From: Sphingobacteriaceae bacterium
Lineage (GTDB): Bacteria > Bacteroidota > Bacteroidia > B-17B0 > Aurantibacillaceae
DNA length: 6,775 bases
Direction: 5' to 3'
Assembly: GCA_016709575.1 (NCBI GenBank)
Contig: JADJMM010000025.1
Coordinates: 1-6,775 of the forward strand
Every line of letters begins with the position of its first letter. The stretch's first letter is position 1. Both the position numbers and the translations under genes were made by a program. Positions 1-6,775 of this stretch are shown here, piece after piece. The notes beneath the pieces are model-generated. The model had not been told where the DNA came from. It ran no database searches and saw nothing but the letters and a program-made list of their open reading frames with translations.

Positions 1-611
1 GAAAATATGTGAAAATATAATTAACATTTCTTTCTGTTCCAGTATAGAATTTTGAACTCTCAATCTTAATACCATTTTTAATTTCTAATGCTTCATTATA
101 CTTTTCGTATAACCCCAACATAAATTCTTTTAGACCCGTAGGTTGATAGGGTCTAACCGAATGAATTACTACTTCAGCATTGTAGTTCGAAAATAATTTT
201 TCAATATTATACTTATAAAAATAATGCCTTGAGGGAAGAATTACATGCACCTTTCTTCTGAATTAATTTTAATTTTCCCTTCTTTTAGGAGTTCTGCAAG
301 AAAAAATACTTTCAAAGATAAATCATAGTACGAATGTTTAACTGACAATTCAGTAATCCAGAATAAAGGAAGTTTTTTAAATTTATAACTTCTGATGTTT
401 CTGTTATTAAGTTTATAATTGCTTCTCTTTGACGCAGCCTCCAAATAATTTTTTATTGCTACGTTATAAAGCTTCTTGTCCGGATCCAGTTTTTCCGGAA
501 TTGTAAAAGTTAAATTGGATTTGCTATAACTTGTATGTGCAAAATCAAAAAAAACATCAGGTTCAGATGAAATAAAGTTTTCAGATTTAAAACCAAGTCT
601 ATATCAGTCAA
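1..611 (-). CDS. Unidentified protein of the glycan locus, N-terminal part (partial, frameshifted)
   Basis: The reading frame runs off the left edge, so at least 200 residues are N-terminal to a longer protein. The start is unclear: a TTG at 611-609 is possible, and a frame break near 590 obscures the beginning. Readable pieces are FKSENFISSEPDVFFDFAHT, FTIPEKLDPDKKLYNVAIKN, KFKKLPLFWITELSVKHSYY and LKVFFLAELLKEGKI. After one break near 249 (aaagg run) they continue as VHVILPSRHYFYKYNIEKLF and AEVVIHSVRPYQPTGLKEFM. The alternation of predicted strands and helices, with a short VHVILPS strand after a helix, looks like a Rossmann-like sugar-handling protein. I do not recognise the family with certainty. 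A long surface-carbohydrate biosynthesis protein (the TIGR04326 type) or a GT-B-like transferase are guesses from the position and the FWITELS segment. No signal peptide or transmembrane segment is visible. Confidence 0.55.
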
Positions 612-624
612 AAAAGTTGAAAAA

Positions 625-1336
625 TTAATTACCACTTTCTTTTATTTCCACTAAATAATAATTCTGTATTATCTGCGCCCCATTTTTAGTTATTCTATTT
701 CCATTTTCATCATTAAATGTCCATACGAACGTGTAAGTTCTTCATTGTTTTTAGGAACATCAAATCCCCAGCTTGAAAAGGAATAAAATTCACCGACATA
801 TTCACTTTTGAAATTCACTCTTTTCACCCGTTTAAATGAACAAACAACCAAACGTCATATATTCCTTAGTCTTCTTTGGATTTCTCAAGCGAATGATCAT
901 CCACATCTTCCAGAATTAAATGTGCTAAATAAGTAGCCTCTTCCTCCTTTTTACTAAAGAATGGTTTAACCCAAACATCCATCGTTTCGTAATAACCATG
1001 AACTCCGTTTCATTAATACTAAATCAAATTTTTTATCAGGGAGAGTAGATTTATTAGTAATATCGATTTGTTTAAAATCTGCGAATGGCAACTCTTTTGA
1101 AGCTTTTTCCAAAAGAGCATTATCCACGTCCAATCCCATATAAGAAGCATCAGGCAAACTTAGTATAATACAGTCGGATACTTAGTGCCTGCACATCCTA
1201 TGTCTGCAATTGCAGGTTTAGTGAGTGTTTTTAAGTAGGGCATTATTTGCTCTGCAATAAATTTAAAAGACTCTTTAGGATCCTTTGTTCTATTAGGGTC
1301 TAAATAATAATGGTCGTAATTGTTTGGTGCTTTCAT
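625..1336 (-). CDS. Class I SAM-dependent methyltransferase (second; frameshifted)
   Basis: About 237 codons from ATG 1336 to TAA 627-625. The N-terminus reads MKAPNNYDHYYLDPNRTKD, then SFKFIAEQIMPYL. Motif I is AIADIGCAGTKYPTVL near 1215-1170, followed by SYMGLDVDNALLEKA, in which the Asp after GL is the usual ribose-binding acid. FKQIDI and KKFDLVLMNGVHGYYETMDV (18 of these residues need one frame correction near 1005) give motifs II and post-II. After a damaged stretch (about 960-800) the frame resumes with FKSEYVGEFYSFSSWGFDVP and ends RITKNGAQIIQNYYLVEIKE. The C-terminal part resembles a group of methyltransferases often found in surface-glycan and flagellin-glycan loci (recalled, not searched). 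Breaks lie near 1170, 1005, 940-860, 810 and 722. The first methyltransferase differs in motif I and C-terminus, so the two probably methylate different positions. The acceptor is not known. The 20-base gap after the deacetylase is A-rich and lacks a clear ribosome binding site. Confidence 0.86.
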
Positions 1337-1356
1337 CGTATGTTTGATATTTAATT

Positions 1357-2286
1357 TTATCTAGCCTTTTTTAATTCAAGGAGTTGATAATCCATCGGTC
1401 TAATTCGTACTTATTAGTGGAAATAACTTTATCGTTAGAACAAAATCCAAATTTAACTCCCATTTCATTCAATATCTGTAGAGTATCCTTACTATAAGAA
1501 TTACTTGGGTGCGCCATAACATCAGCATATCTTCCGGTTATTGCGTGAAGTTTATTTGAATTAGTTTGATACTCCACCAATTGATTCTCTTTGCTCAATG
1601 CAGCTAAATTAGTAGGATGTGTATGCGAATGTAATCCTATCTCATGACCCATATCACTTATTTCTTTGAGTTCGTTTTTGCTTATATAAATAAGTTCTTT
1701 AAAAAAATCAGAATTAAATCCTTTCTTCTCAATAAGACCATCCATTATTTTGAAATAAGATCTCCGTACTTAAAATTTCATCTCTGTAATATCTGAATTT
1801 TCTATCTGAATAAGTGTAAAATGGAAATTGTGCAAAGGTAATTGTTGTAATCAATTATTGCAGTCCTGATTTACTCTTCTTAAAATCATTCGTAGAATCA
1901 AGTTCCTGGAAAAAGGCATTATAAAATTCATCAACAGATTTAAAAGCAATGTTTCTAAAATCTGTAAACTTCAATGCGTTCTAAAATGCCTTCAAAGGGA
2001 GAGGTATAAATAAACCAAAACGCCTTTAAATTAAACTTTTTAATACCGGTAAAGGCGATTTCATATTGCGACTTTAAATTGTCATCGAATGTTATGTATA
2101 AATTTCGTTCCTCCTTCAATTTATTCTCAAGAAAACTTATTTTTCCACTCATCAGCAGAAATTAATCCAATGGAAGTGTCTTTTCAATAATACTACTAAA
2201 CTCTGTACTGTAATAGACCCTTGAATCAACGGAAATTTTTCATTGTGAAAGTGGTGAAACATTAACGGTGATAGATTCAAATTCAT
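1357..2286 (-). CDS. Polysaccharide deacetylase family protein (CE4/NodB domain; frameshifted)
   Basis: About 310 codons from ATG 2286 to TAA 1359-1357. The N-terminus has MFHHFHNEKFP, followed by LISADEW. CE4 motif 1 is visible as YITFDDN (the Asp pair: catalytic base and metal ligand), followed by FNLKAFWFIYTSPFEG. A middle insert carries FPFYTYSDRKFRYYRDEIL. Motif 2 is GLHSHTHP, the H(S/T)xxHP zinc-binding signature. VMAHPSNSYSKDTLQIL matches the motif 3 region, and KFGFCSND follows. No signal peptide or membrane segment is seen, so action on a cytoplasmic or lipid-linked precursor is more likely than on wall polymer. The family hydrolyses N- or O-acetyl groups from carbohydrates, with divalent metal. 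Breaks lie near 2208, 2175, 1965, 1860, 1750 and 1395; both metal-binding motifs are intact. It is coupled to the upstream methyltransferase by an ATGA overlap. Its substrate is unknown. Confidence 0.91.
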
Positions 2287-3018
2287 TTTTTTGAAATATC
2301 ATAAAGTGTGACATGACCAACTCCCAAACGAATATTAAATCCGGAGACTAAGTTTAAACCTAAATCATTCAAAAAAGATTCGGTGTACTTTTCGGAAGTA
2401 AAAACCGGAAAAGTACGATCTGAAGTTAACCATTTGTTTAGTTCTTCTTTGTAAATACGCTTTCCGACATAATATCAAAACCAGATATCCACCCGGCTTT
2501 AGCACTCTTGCCATCTCTTTAAAATATTTACACTGGTTAATAAATGATATATAAACGAAAACACCAACGGATTGAATATAATCACAGGAATTATCTGCTT
2601 CATAACTTAAATCCTTTCCGTTAGCCTCACGAGCTGTACATTGTATTCCTTTTCTAACCATTTCGCCCAATCTTCAGCTACCTCTAAACTATATAATTTT
2701 TAAGGTTAGGGGTTTTCTTTTCAATTTCTCAAGGTGTCGTCCGGTTCCGGGACCAATATCACAAAATTGAAGTAATGCTATTTAGATTAACAATTTTAGA
2801 GATTTCATCTATAGTTTTTGAGACGAACTCTACCATATCCCATTTCATTTCCACGTATTCAGAAATACCCATCTTCTTTCTTTGCACCTTTTGCAATAGT
2901 TGATTGGAATGTCATTGAATAAATCCGCTTAGGCTTTTGAACCGCTTAAGAATGGGTTTTAATTTAGCGCTATTGCGGTTTTAATCCTGTACAAAAAATT
3001 ATGAAGCCTTGTATACAT
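2283..3018 (-). CDS. Class I SAM-dependent methyltransferase (first; frameshifted)
   Basis: About 245 codons from ATG 3018 to TGA 2285-2283. The N-terminus is basic and helical (MYTRLHNFLYRIKTAIA, then a Lys/Arg-rich stretch). YVEMKWDMVEFV precedes the SAM-binding motif I CDIGPGTGRHLEKL near 2760-2720. Later come WAKWLEKEY, DLSYEADNSCDYIQSVGVF (motif II/post-II region), YFKEMARVLKPGGYLVFD (motif III, Pro-Gly-Gly) and a C-terminal GFNIRLGVGHVTLYDI. This is a Methyltransf_11/25-type fold that transfers a methyl group from SAM, here probably to a sugar or glycan (inferred). It is among the most damaged genes: breaks near 2972, 2765, 2700, 2650, 2478 and 2460, plus an in-frame TGA at 2914-2912. 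The motif order is complete, so I treat it as one gene. It starts 9 bases after the oxidoreductase stop behind a weak AGAGA, and overlaps the deacetylase start as ATGA. Confidence 0.86.
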
Positions 3019-3027
3019 TCTCTGGAT

Positions 3028-3967
3028 TTAAATTTTATTATAAATACTTTCCACATTTATTAATTTTTCATGTATATCTATAAACATTTCTGTATTAATT
3101 CCAAACAACAAATGATTTTGTTTTGAAGATACAGACCATGTTTAAAGTTTACCTCAAATTCATTTTTCAATTCTTGTTTTACTATTTCGCCTTTACCTTT
3201 TAATTGCATATGCAACTCTTCCATAGGCTTAAAAATTAATTTTCTTTCATTGGTGTGAAGTTCAAGTTTCCAGCCACCAGCCGATTCCCAATTTGCATGG
3301 TAAGAGAATAGCACATTTTTACTAGTTACACCCGAACCGGTGAAAATTGATTTTGGATGCCAGTTAACTTTCCGGATGAAACTGAACTCATGGTTTTAGG
3401 ATTACCTCCGAAATAAAATGCTAAATCAATTACATGTGTTGAATTTGCTAGTAACCAATTTTGCTTTATTTCAACAGGTTTGTTCAGTTTTTCAATAACA
3501 TGCGACCACTCGGTGAAATCAAACTGCATAGATTTTAGTCCTCCATCGAGTTCAATGTATTTAGCAGCTTCTAAAGCAGAAGCGTAAAACCTCCGGTTAT
3601 AAGCTAAATATACAGATGCGTCATTTTCCTTAGCCAGTTTTGAAAGTTCACTAATTTCTTTTCCATTTACTCCGCCCGGTTTTTCAAGAAGAATTTCTTT
3701 TATCCCGTTATTAATAAGAACACAAGTTGTTTCATACAATTGATCAACGCCAACCGCTACTATTGCACAATCTGGTTTTTCATTACTTTTCGTTAAATAT
3801 GTTCGCAAACCTCCAGTTACCGCTTCAATTCCGGTTTTGTTAAAAAACTCTTTAGCAGAATTTTCACCTCTTCCAACTGCAATATATCTAGTTCCTAAGG
3901 CATTCAGTACTTTTGCATACTCAACGCCCATTGGACCCGTTCCAACTAATATTAGGTTATTGGGCAT
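3028..3967 (-). CDS. Gfo/Idh/MocA family oxidoreductase (second of pair; frameshifted)
   Basis: About 313 codons from ATG 3967 to TAA 3030-3028. The N-terminus NLILVGTGPMGVEYAKVL is the dinucleotide-binding loop. CAIVAVG, the canonical ILLEKPGG (EKP motif, about residue 93) and VYLAYNRRFYAS (about residue 120) follow. NSTHVIDLAFYFGG near residue 178 holds the His/Asp of the active-site helix. The reading frame breaks near 3365, where SGKLNWHPKS would be restored by one base, and resumes with FTGSGVT and FSYHANWES. It breaks again near 3115 at an A run, then ends with NHLLFGINTEM and a short tail. The domain order is complete, so the protein is probably functional. It is only distantly similar to the gene just before it, so the two are likely to act on different steps rather than being a recent duplicate. 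Substrate unknown; a sugar of the surface-glycan pathway is inferred from context. Confidence 0.92.
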
Positions 3968-4929
3968 GTGTCAGTTTCAATTAGTAGTTTTTCTTTCATA
4001 AAGTGTAAAAGACTAGCTAGAAATAATTCATGCGTGCTCTTTGCTTCAGAAAAAGTTGTTAAATCGCAAGTACCTCTTCTATTTAAATCTTCTATTAGAC
4101 TTAAAGTTAAAGTGCTTTGAAAATCCATGTTATATTCTCGATCAATTGTTCCTTTTGAATTCTTAGTTGTTTCAAATGCTTTAGCTAAAGGTGAATTTTC
4201 CATAAAAAAATAATTCTTTCCTTCTGTATAAATCACAATACATGCCGGAGAAGGATTGCCATTTTGATGACTTGTTATTGATATAAAATTATTTTTATCA
4301 TCTCTCCCCACTATTGTTCCACTAAATTCATTATAACCTTCACGCTTTGCAGAATGCAAAACAGTATCTAATTTGTCGGTTTGCAAGACTAAATTTGTGT
4401 TTGATGTGAAATAGGTGAATAAATCTAAAAAGTGAAGTCCATTACAACCTAAACCCCAATTATTTCCCCAAACCCCCATACTAATTTTTCTGTTCCCGAT
4501 ACTCTTTTTCACTTCCTGATAATAATTATTTTGACGACGCGAATGATTTACCCAAATCTCAGTTTCTGATTGAGTAATTATTTGTTCAATATCCTTGTAA
4601 TCATCTAACTTTTGGAACAGTACTTTCTCTAAAATCAAATACCTTACTTTTTTTTGAGTCAATAATTTCTTGACTATTTCTTTTCTTTCCTTTGAGTTAG
4701 AGGCAACAATAACAACGTCAATTTCCGAATCTAAACTTTCGATTTCCGTGTAAAATTGCAAATCATGATTATAAACCATGCTCGCAATTATCTTTTTTGC
4801 CTGATCAACAGACGATTGAAATGGTTCAACAACTTGTACTAAAAGCTTTTTCTTATACTTTAATACTCCTTCCAGATGCCTACTGCCCAATCTGCCAGCT
4901 CCTATAATTGCTATCTTATTAATTTTCAC
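3952..4929 (-). CDS. Gfo/Idh/MocA family oxidoreductase (first of pair), intact
   Basis: 325 residues, the only full-length uninterrupted gene here. Residues 5-17 form the Rossmann NAD(P)-binding loop IAIIGAGRLGSRH (GxGxxGxRH). DVVIVASNS marks the end of the core sheet near residue 75. The family EKP motif appears as LILEKV near residue 100: the catalytic-type Lys is kept but Pro is replaced by Val. The C-terminal half carries GNNWGLGCNGLHFLDLFTYF, where the His matches the family's active-site His in a (N)xHxxDLxxYF context. Family members oxidise or reduce sugars or cyclitols, often as nucleotide or phosphate derivatives, with NAD(P). I infer a sugar-modifying or precursor step for the nonulosonate; Campylobacter PtmF is a possible functional parallel, not an assignment. 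The GTG start at 4929-4927 is chosen because it lies at the stop of the cytidylyltransferase and gives the complete Rossmann N-terminus. The end overlaps the next gene by 16 bases. Confidence 0.94.
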   Translation of the reverse strand: MKINKIAIIGAGRLGSRHLEGVLKYKKKLLVQVVEPFQSSVDQAKKIIASMVYNHDLQFYTEIESLDSEIDVVIVASNSKERKEIVKKLLTQKKVRYLILEKVLFQKLDDYKDIEQIITQSETEIWVNHSRRQNNYYQEVKKSIGNRKISMGVWGNNWGLGCNGLHFLDLFTYFTSNTNLVLQTDKLDTVLHSAKREGYNEFSGTIVGRDDKNNFISITSHQNGNPSPACIVIYTEGKNYFFMENSPLAKAFETTKNSKGTIDREYNMDFQSTLTLSLIEDLNRRGTCDLTTFSEAKSTHELFLASLLHFMKEKLLIETDTCPIT

Positions 4930-5602
4930 CAGCTATATATTGCTCTGTTAATTTCCAATCTAATTCTGTATCTATATCAATGGATGACACTTCATCCATT
5001 TCATACTTCAATACTTTAGTAAATTCTGAAAATGATTTATACATCTTTAAACTGTTTACATTAATAACATAAACAGCCCCATTGTACTCGTAAATTTTGG
5101 GCAATCCTGATGCCGGATAAATGCTCCTTTTTTGACTTATTTAAAAACCCTGTTTCACTTTCTTCAAACAAATTAAAATAAGGATTTGCCTTTGACTGTT
5201 TAACTGAAACCACCATATCGACATTATCTTTAAACAAATTCAAACATTCCTTAACATGATTTATCTTTCGCATAGGTGATGTTGGTTGAAGTAAAACAAC
5301 AGCTTTAAATTTCTTTCAATTCTCTCATAAAAATCTAATGCATGTAAAACGACCTCATAAGAACCTGCTGTATCTGAAGCTAAGCTTGACGGTCTAACAA
5401 ATGGTACCGTCAATTCATGCTTTTCAACTACAGAAATAATTTCTTTATCGTCTGTAGATACGCAAATTTCATCCTCTGCAGTGGCAATAGATTTAGCAAT
5501 ATCAATTGAATAATAAATTAGCGGCTTACCATTCAAAACTCTGGTGTTTTTTCCCGGTAAACGTTTAGATCCGCCTCTTGCGGTTATTAAAAATAAATAC
5601 AT
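4919..5602 (-). CDS. neuA: CMP-nonulosonate (sialic acid-type) cytidylyltransferase, NeuA/LegF/PtmB family (frameshifted)
   Basis: About 228 codons from ATG 5602 to TAA 4921-4919, the usual size of single-domain bacterial CMP-sialate synthetases. It activates a nonulosonic acid with CTP to the CMP-sugar used by glycosyltransferases. Motifs in order: the N-terminal CTP loop ITARGGSKRLPGKN (residues 6-19), NGKPLIYYSI, VSTDDKEI, VPFVRPSSLA, LLQPTSPMR, HQDCPK followed by YEYNGAVYV, and the terminal SIDIDTELDW. There are breaks near 5308 (just before LLQPTSPMR) and one or two between 5134 and 5090, at an A6 and an A4 run. The fragments align in order with the family, so a single functional gene is likely. 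The start is fixed by the TAATG overlap with the preceding stop. The 3' end overlaps the following GTG start by 11 bases. Specificity (legionaminic, pseudaminic or neuraminic acid) cannot be decided from these motifs; the PtmE-type neighbour favours legionaminic acid. Confidence 0.92.
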
Positions 5603-6632
5603 TAAAACCGTGTGTGTTTTATATCTTCCTGCGCCTTCTGAAAATCTTGATGCTGCCCAATATCCATCCAATAGGTTAATAGTGGGTAGTAAAGAACTTT
5701 TTACCTGACCCACTAAGTTTTCTATTAAATCAGTCGCATTGTAGAATCGATCCTTCGGAATCAATTCCAGCATTTCTTTTCATCAGGGTAAATTTCCTGC
5801 GTTCGCGCAATCAGTATACGTTGGTTTTTCTTGCAATGACTTTATTACTTCGCCCTCAGCCCAACACCGCATAAGGAATTGAAACTTAGGGAATAGCTGC
5901 AACAATTAAATCCGCTTTCAAGAAACATTTTGTACATATCTTCATAATCTATATTCGTAAGAATATCAGAGTTCATTACAAGCAAACAACCTTTGCGTTA
6001 TATTTTTTACAAGTGATGCTGAACCAATTGTGCCTAATGGTTTATCCTCTTGAATGTAGTTTATTTGTATTTGTTTTTCACTTCCATCTTTGAAATAATT
6101 CCTTATTTTATCTCCTAAATAATTTATACTTATTGTAATGTCTTCAATTCCAAAACTCGATAATCGATCAATATTATGCTCCATTATTGGTTTATCCCCT
6201 ATTTTTAAAAGTGGCTTAGGTGTGTCGTCCGTTAATGGTCTCAATCGCTTCCCTCTCCTCCTGCCATTAAAATTACCTGTATTAAGTAATGATCTTTTGG
6301 AAGTTTATGAACTTTACAAACTTATATTCGCCATCAACTATTGGAAGTAATTTAATTCCTCTCTTCCTTAATTCATCCAATTCAGAAATATTAAAACTAT
6401 TATAAGTAATAGTTTTACAATTTTTAAATACAAACTTATCGACTGATTCCTGAATAGTTAGACCATTAATTAAACCTCGTCTGATGTCTCCATCAGTTAA
6501 ACTTCCCATTAGCTTGCCTTGATCATCAGTAACGAATAAAGTTAAATTTTCGCCTAAATTATTGAGTTGCTCCAACGCTTCTTTAACAGTGGCTTCGGAT
6601 TTAATTAAATGTTTTTTATATCTATTGTCCAT
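5602..6632 (-). CDS. ptmE: CBS-domain sugar-phosphate nucleotidyltransferase, PtmE-like (frameshifted)
   Basis: About 343 codons from ATG 6632 to TAA 5604-5602. Residues 1-115 or so form a CBS-pair region (LFVTDDQGKLMGSLTDGDIR, then LLPIVDGEYKFV). It is followed by a nucleotidyltransferase domain with the nucleotide-binding loop VILMAGGEGKRLRPLTDD, then TPKPLL, the metal-binding VMNSDIL, EKPTY and NAGIY, and a C-terminus with YPLLTYWMDIGQHQDF. This CBS plus NTP-transferase order is that of Campylobacter PtmE, a GlcN-1-phosphate guanylyltransferase that feeds legionaminic acid synthesis. The symbol is given by architecture and neighbours; the nucleotide used (GTP or another) cannot be read from the sequence. 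The CBS pair suggests allosteric control by an adenosine ligand. Frame breaks lie near 6300, 6250, 5990, 5905, several between 5855 and 5775, and 5700 (a run of A). The motifs continue across all of them, so sequencing indels are the likely cause. The stop overlaps the next ATG as TAATG. Confidence 0.92.
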
Positions 6633-6775
6633 GCTCTAATTTAATAACTTCTATTATTTTACTTGCTGCATTCCCATCCCCATAAATGTTGCAATCTGTT
6701 GGCACTTCTTTATTTTCAATACTAGTTACTGCTTTCAAAATATCTTGTTTTCGAATCTCAGAATTAATAATGTTT
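6622..6775 (-). CDS. neuC: NeuC/LegG-type UDP(GDP)-GlcNAc 2-epimerase (hydrolysing), C-terminal end only
   Basis: Only the last 50 or so residues are present; the gene continues beyond the right edge. The visible reading frame ends with TAG at 6624-6622. It contains the segment CNIYGDGNAASKIIEVI, which matches the C-terminal helix of hydrolysing NDP-N-acetylglucosamine 2-epimerases (the GDG/A-x-K-I pattern, after which the chain ends). In the family the enzyme removes the nucleotide and inverts C2, giving a ManNAc-type sugar that the nonulosonate synthase condenses with phosphoenolpyruvate. The stop lies 11 bases inside the next gene, so the two are probably translationally coupled. Its place directly before a CBS-nucleotidyltransferase matches neuC2-ptmE of Campylobacter legionaminic acid loci. 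From 50 residues I cannot tell a NeuC (UDP substrate) from a LegG (UDP or GDP diacetamido-sugar) enzyme, and a WecB-like non-hydrolysing epimerase is not fully excluded. Confidence 0.82.
   Translation of the reverse strand, partial: NIINSEIRKQDILKAVTSIENKEVPTDCNIYGDGNAASKIIEVIKLEHGQ

Noticed and set aside
2912..2914. TGA recoded as an amino acid (alternative genetic code)
   Set aside because: The intact oxidoreductase at 3952-4929 has no internal TGA, and the methyltransferase at 2283-3018 appears to end with TGA at an ATGA overlap. A single TGA in error-rich sequence is not evidence for recoding.
2881..2940. Cys-x-x-Cys pattern (YCKRCKERRW) in one frame, resembling a zinc ribbon
   Set aside because: It lies in a frame that does not connect with the methyltransferase motifs on either side; the flanking coding frame passes through here without it.
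5127..5133. AAAAAAG heptamer in the zero-frame phase A_AAA_AAG within the cytidylyltransferase, as in dnaX programmed -1 frameshifting
   Set aside because: A -1 shift would restore HQDCPK, but a second shift is then needed about 35 bases downstream to reach YEYNGAVYV, and this gene family is not known to use frameshifting. Missing A residues in two runs explain it more simply.
6138..6350. Plus-strand open frame of about 70 codons
   Set aside because: It is antisense to the nucleotidyltransferase catalytic loop and has no recognisable motif; every real gene here is on the minus strand.
1..6775. CRISPR arrays, insertion sequences, tRNA or rRNA genes, hairpin terminators
   Set aside because: I saw no repeated spacer-like units, transposase motifs, cloverleaf or rRNA-like segments, or GC-rich hairpins followed by T runs. 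The strand is almost fully covered by coding sequence.

Overview
The window is a single block of nine genes, all read on the minus strand (right to left), from a surface-glycan locus built around a nonulosonic (sialic-acid-like) sugar. It is AT-rich, roughly one third G+C by eye. The gene starts have A-rich leaders without a clear Shine-Dalgarno sequence, which fits Bacteroidota or a relative such as Ignavibacteria. Other AT-rich Gram-negatives (Leptospira, Campylobacterota) carry similar loci, so the taxonomy is only a suggestion.

Layout in transcription order: (1) the end of a NeuC/LegG-type NDP-sugar 2-epimerase (6775-6622, cut by the window edge); (2) a CBS-domain sugar-phosphate nucleotidyltransferase of the PtmE type (6632-5602); (3) a CMP-nonulosonate cytidylyltransferase of the NeuA/LegF/PtmB type (5602-4919); (4, 5) two consecutive Gfo/Idh/MocA oxidoreductases (4929-3952 and 3967-3028); (6) a class I SAM methyltransferase (3018-2283); (7) a CE4/NodB polysaccharide deacetylase (2286-1357); (8) a second, unrelated class I methyltransferase (1336-625); (9) the start of an unidentified protein (about 611 to below 1). 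The first five junctions either overlap or leave a gap of only 9 bases, and the rest overlap or leave gaps under about 25 bases. There is no room for internal promoters or terminators, so this looks like one polycistronic, translationally coupled operon.

Functionally, genes 1-3 resemble the Campylobacter neuC2-ptmE-ptmB (legionaminic acid) section: nucleotide activation of a hexosamine phosphate, NDP release with 2-epimerisation, and final CMP activation. Genes 4-8 look like precursor or tailoring enzymes (oxidation, methylation, deacetylation), so the product may be a modified nonulosonate or a glycan containing one. The synthase (NeuB/LegI), the dehydratase/aminotransferase genes and the glycosyltransferases are not in this window.

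The main caveat is sequence quality. Only gene 4 has an intact full-length reading frame. The other complete genes are each split into two or more frames, mostly by one-base gains or losses in or near short homopolymers, yet family motifs resume cleanly in the next frame. This looks like uncorrected indel error (long-read style) rather than gene decay. I therefore annotate each as one gene with frameshifts and mark approximate breakpoints. The longest broken reading frame at 5261-5773 joins pieces of two different genes and should not be taken as a protein.
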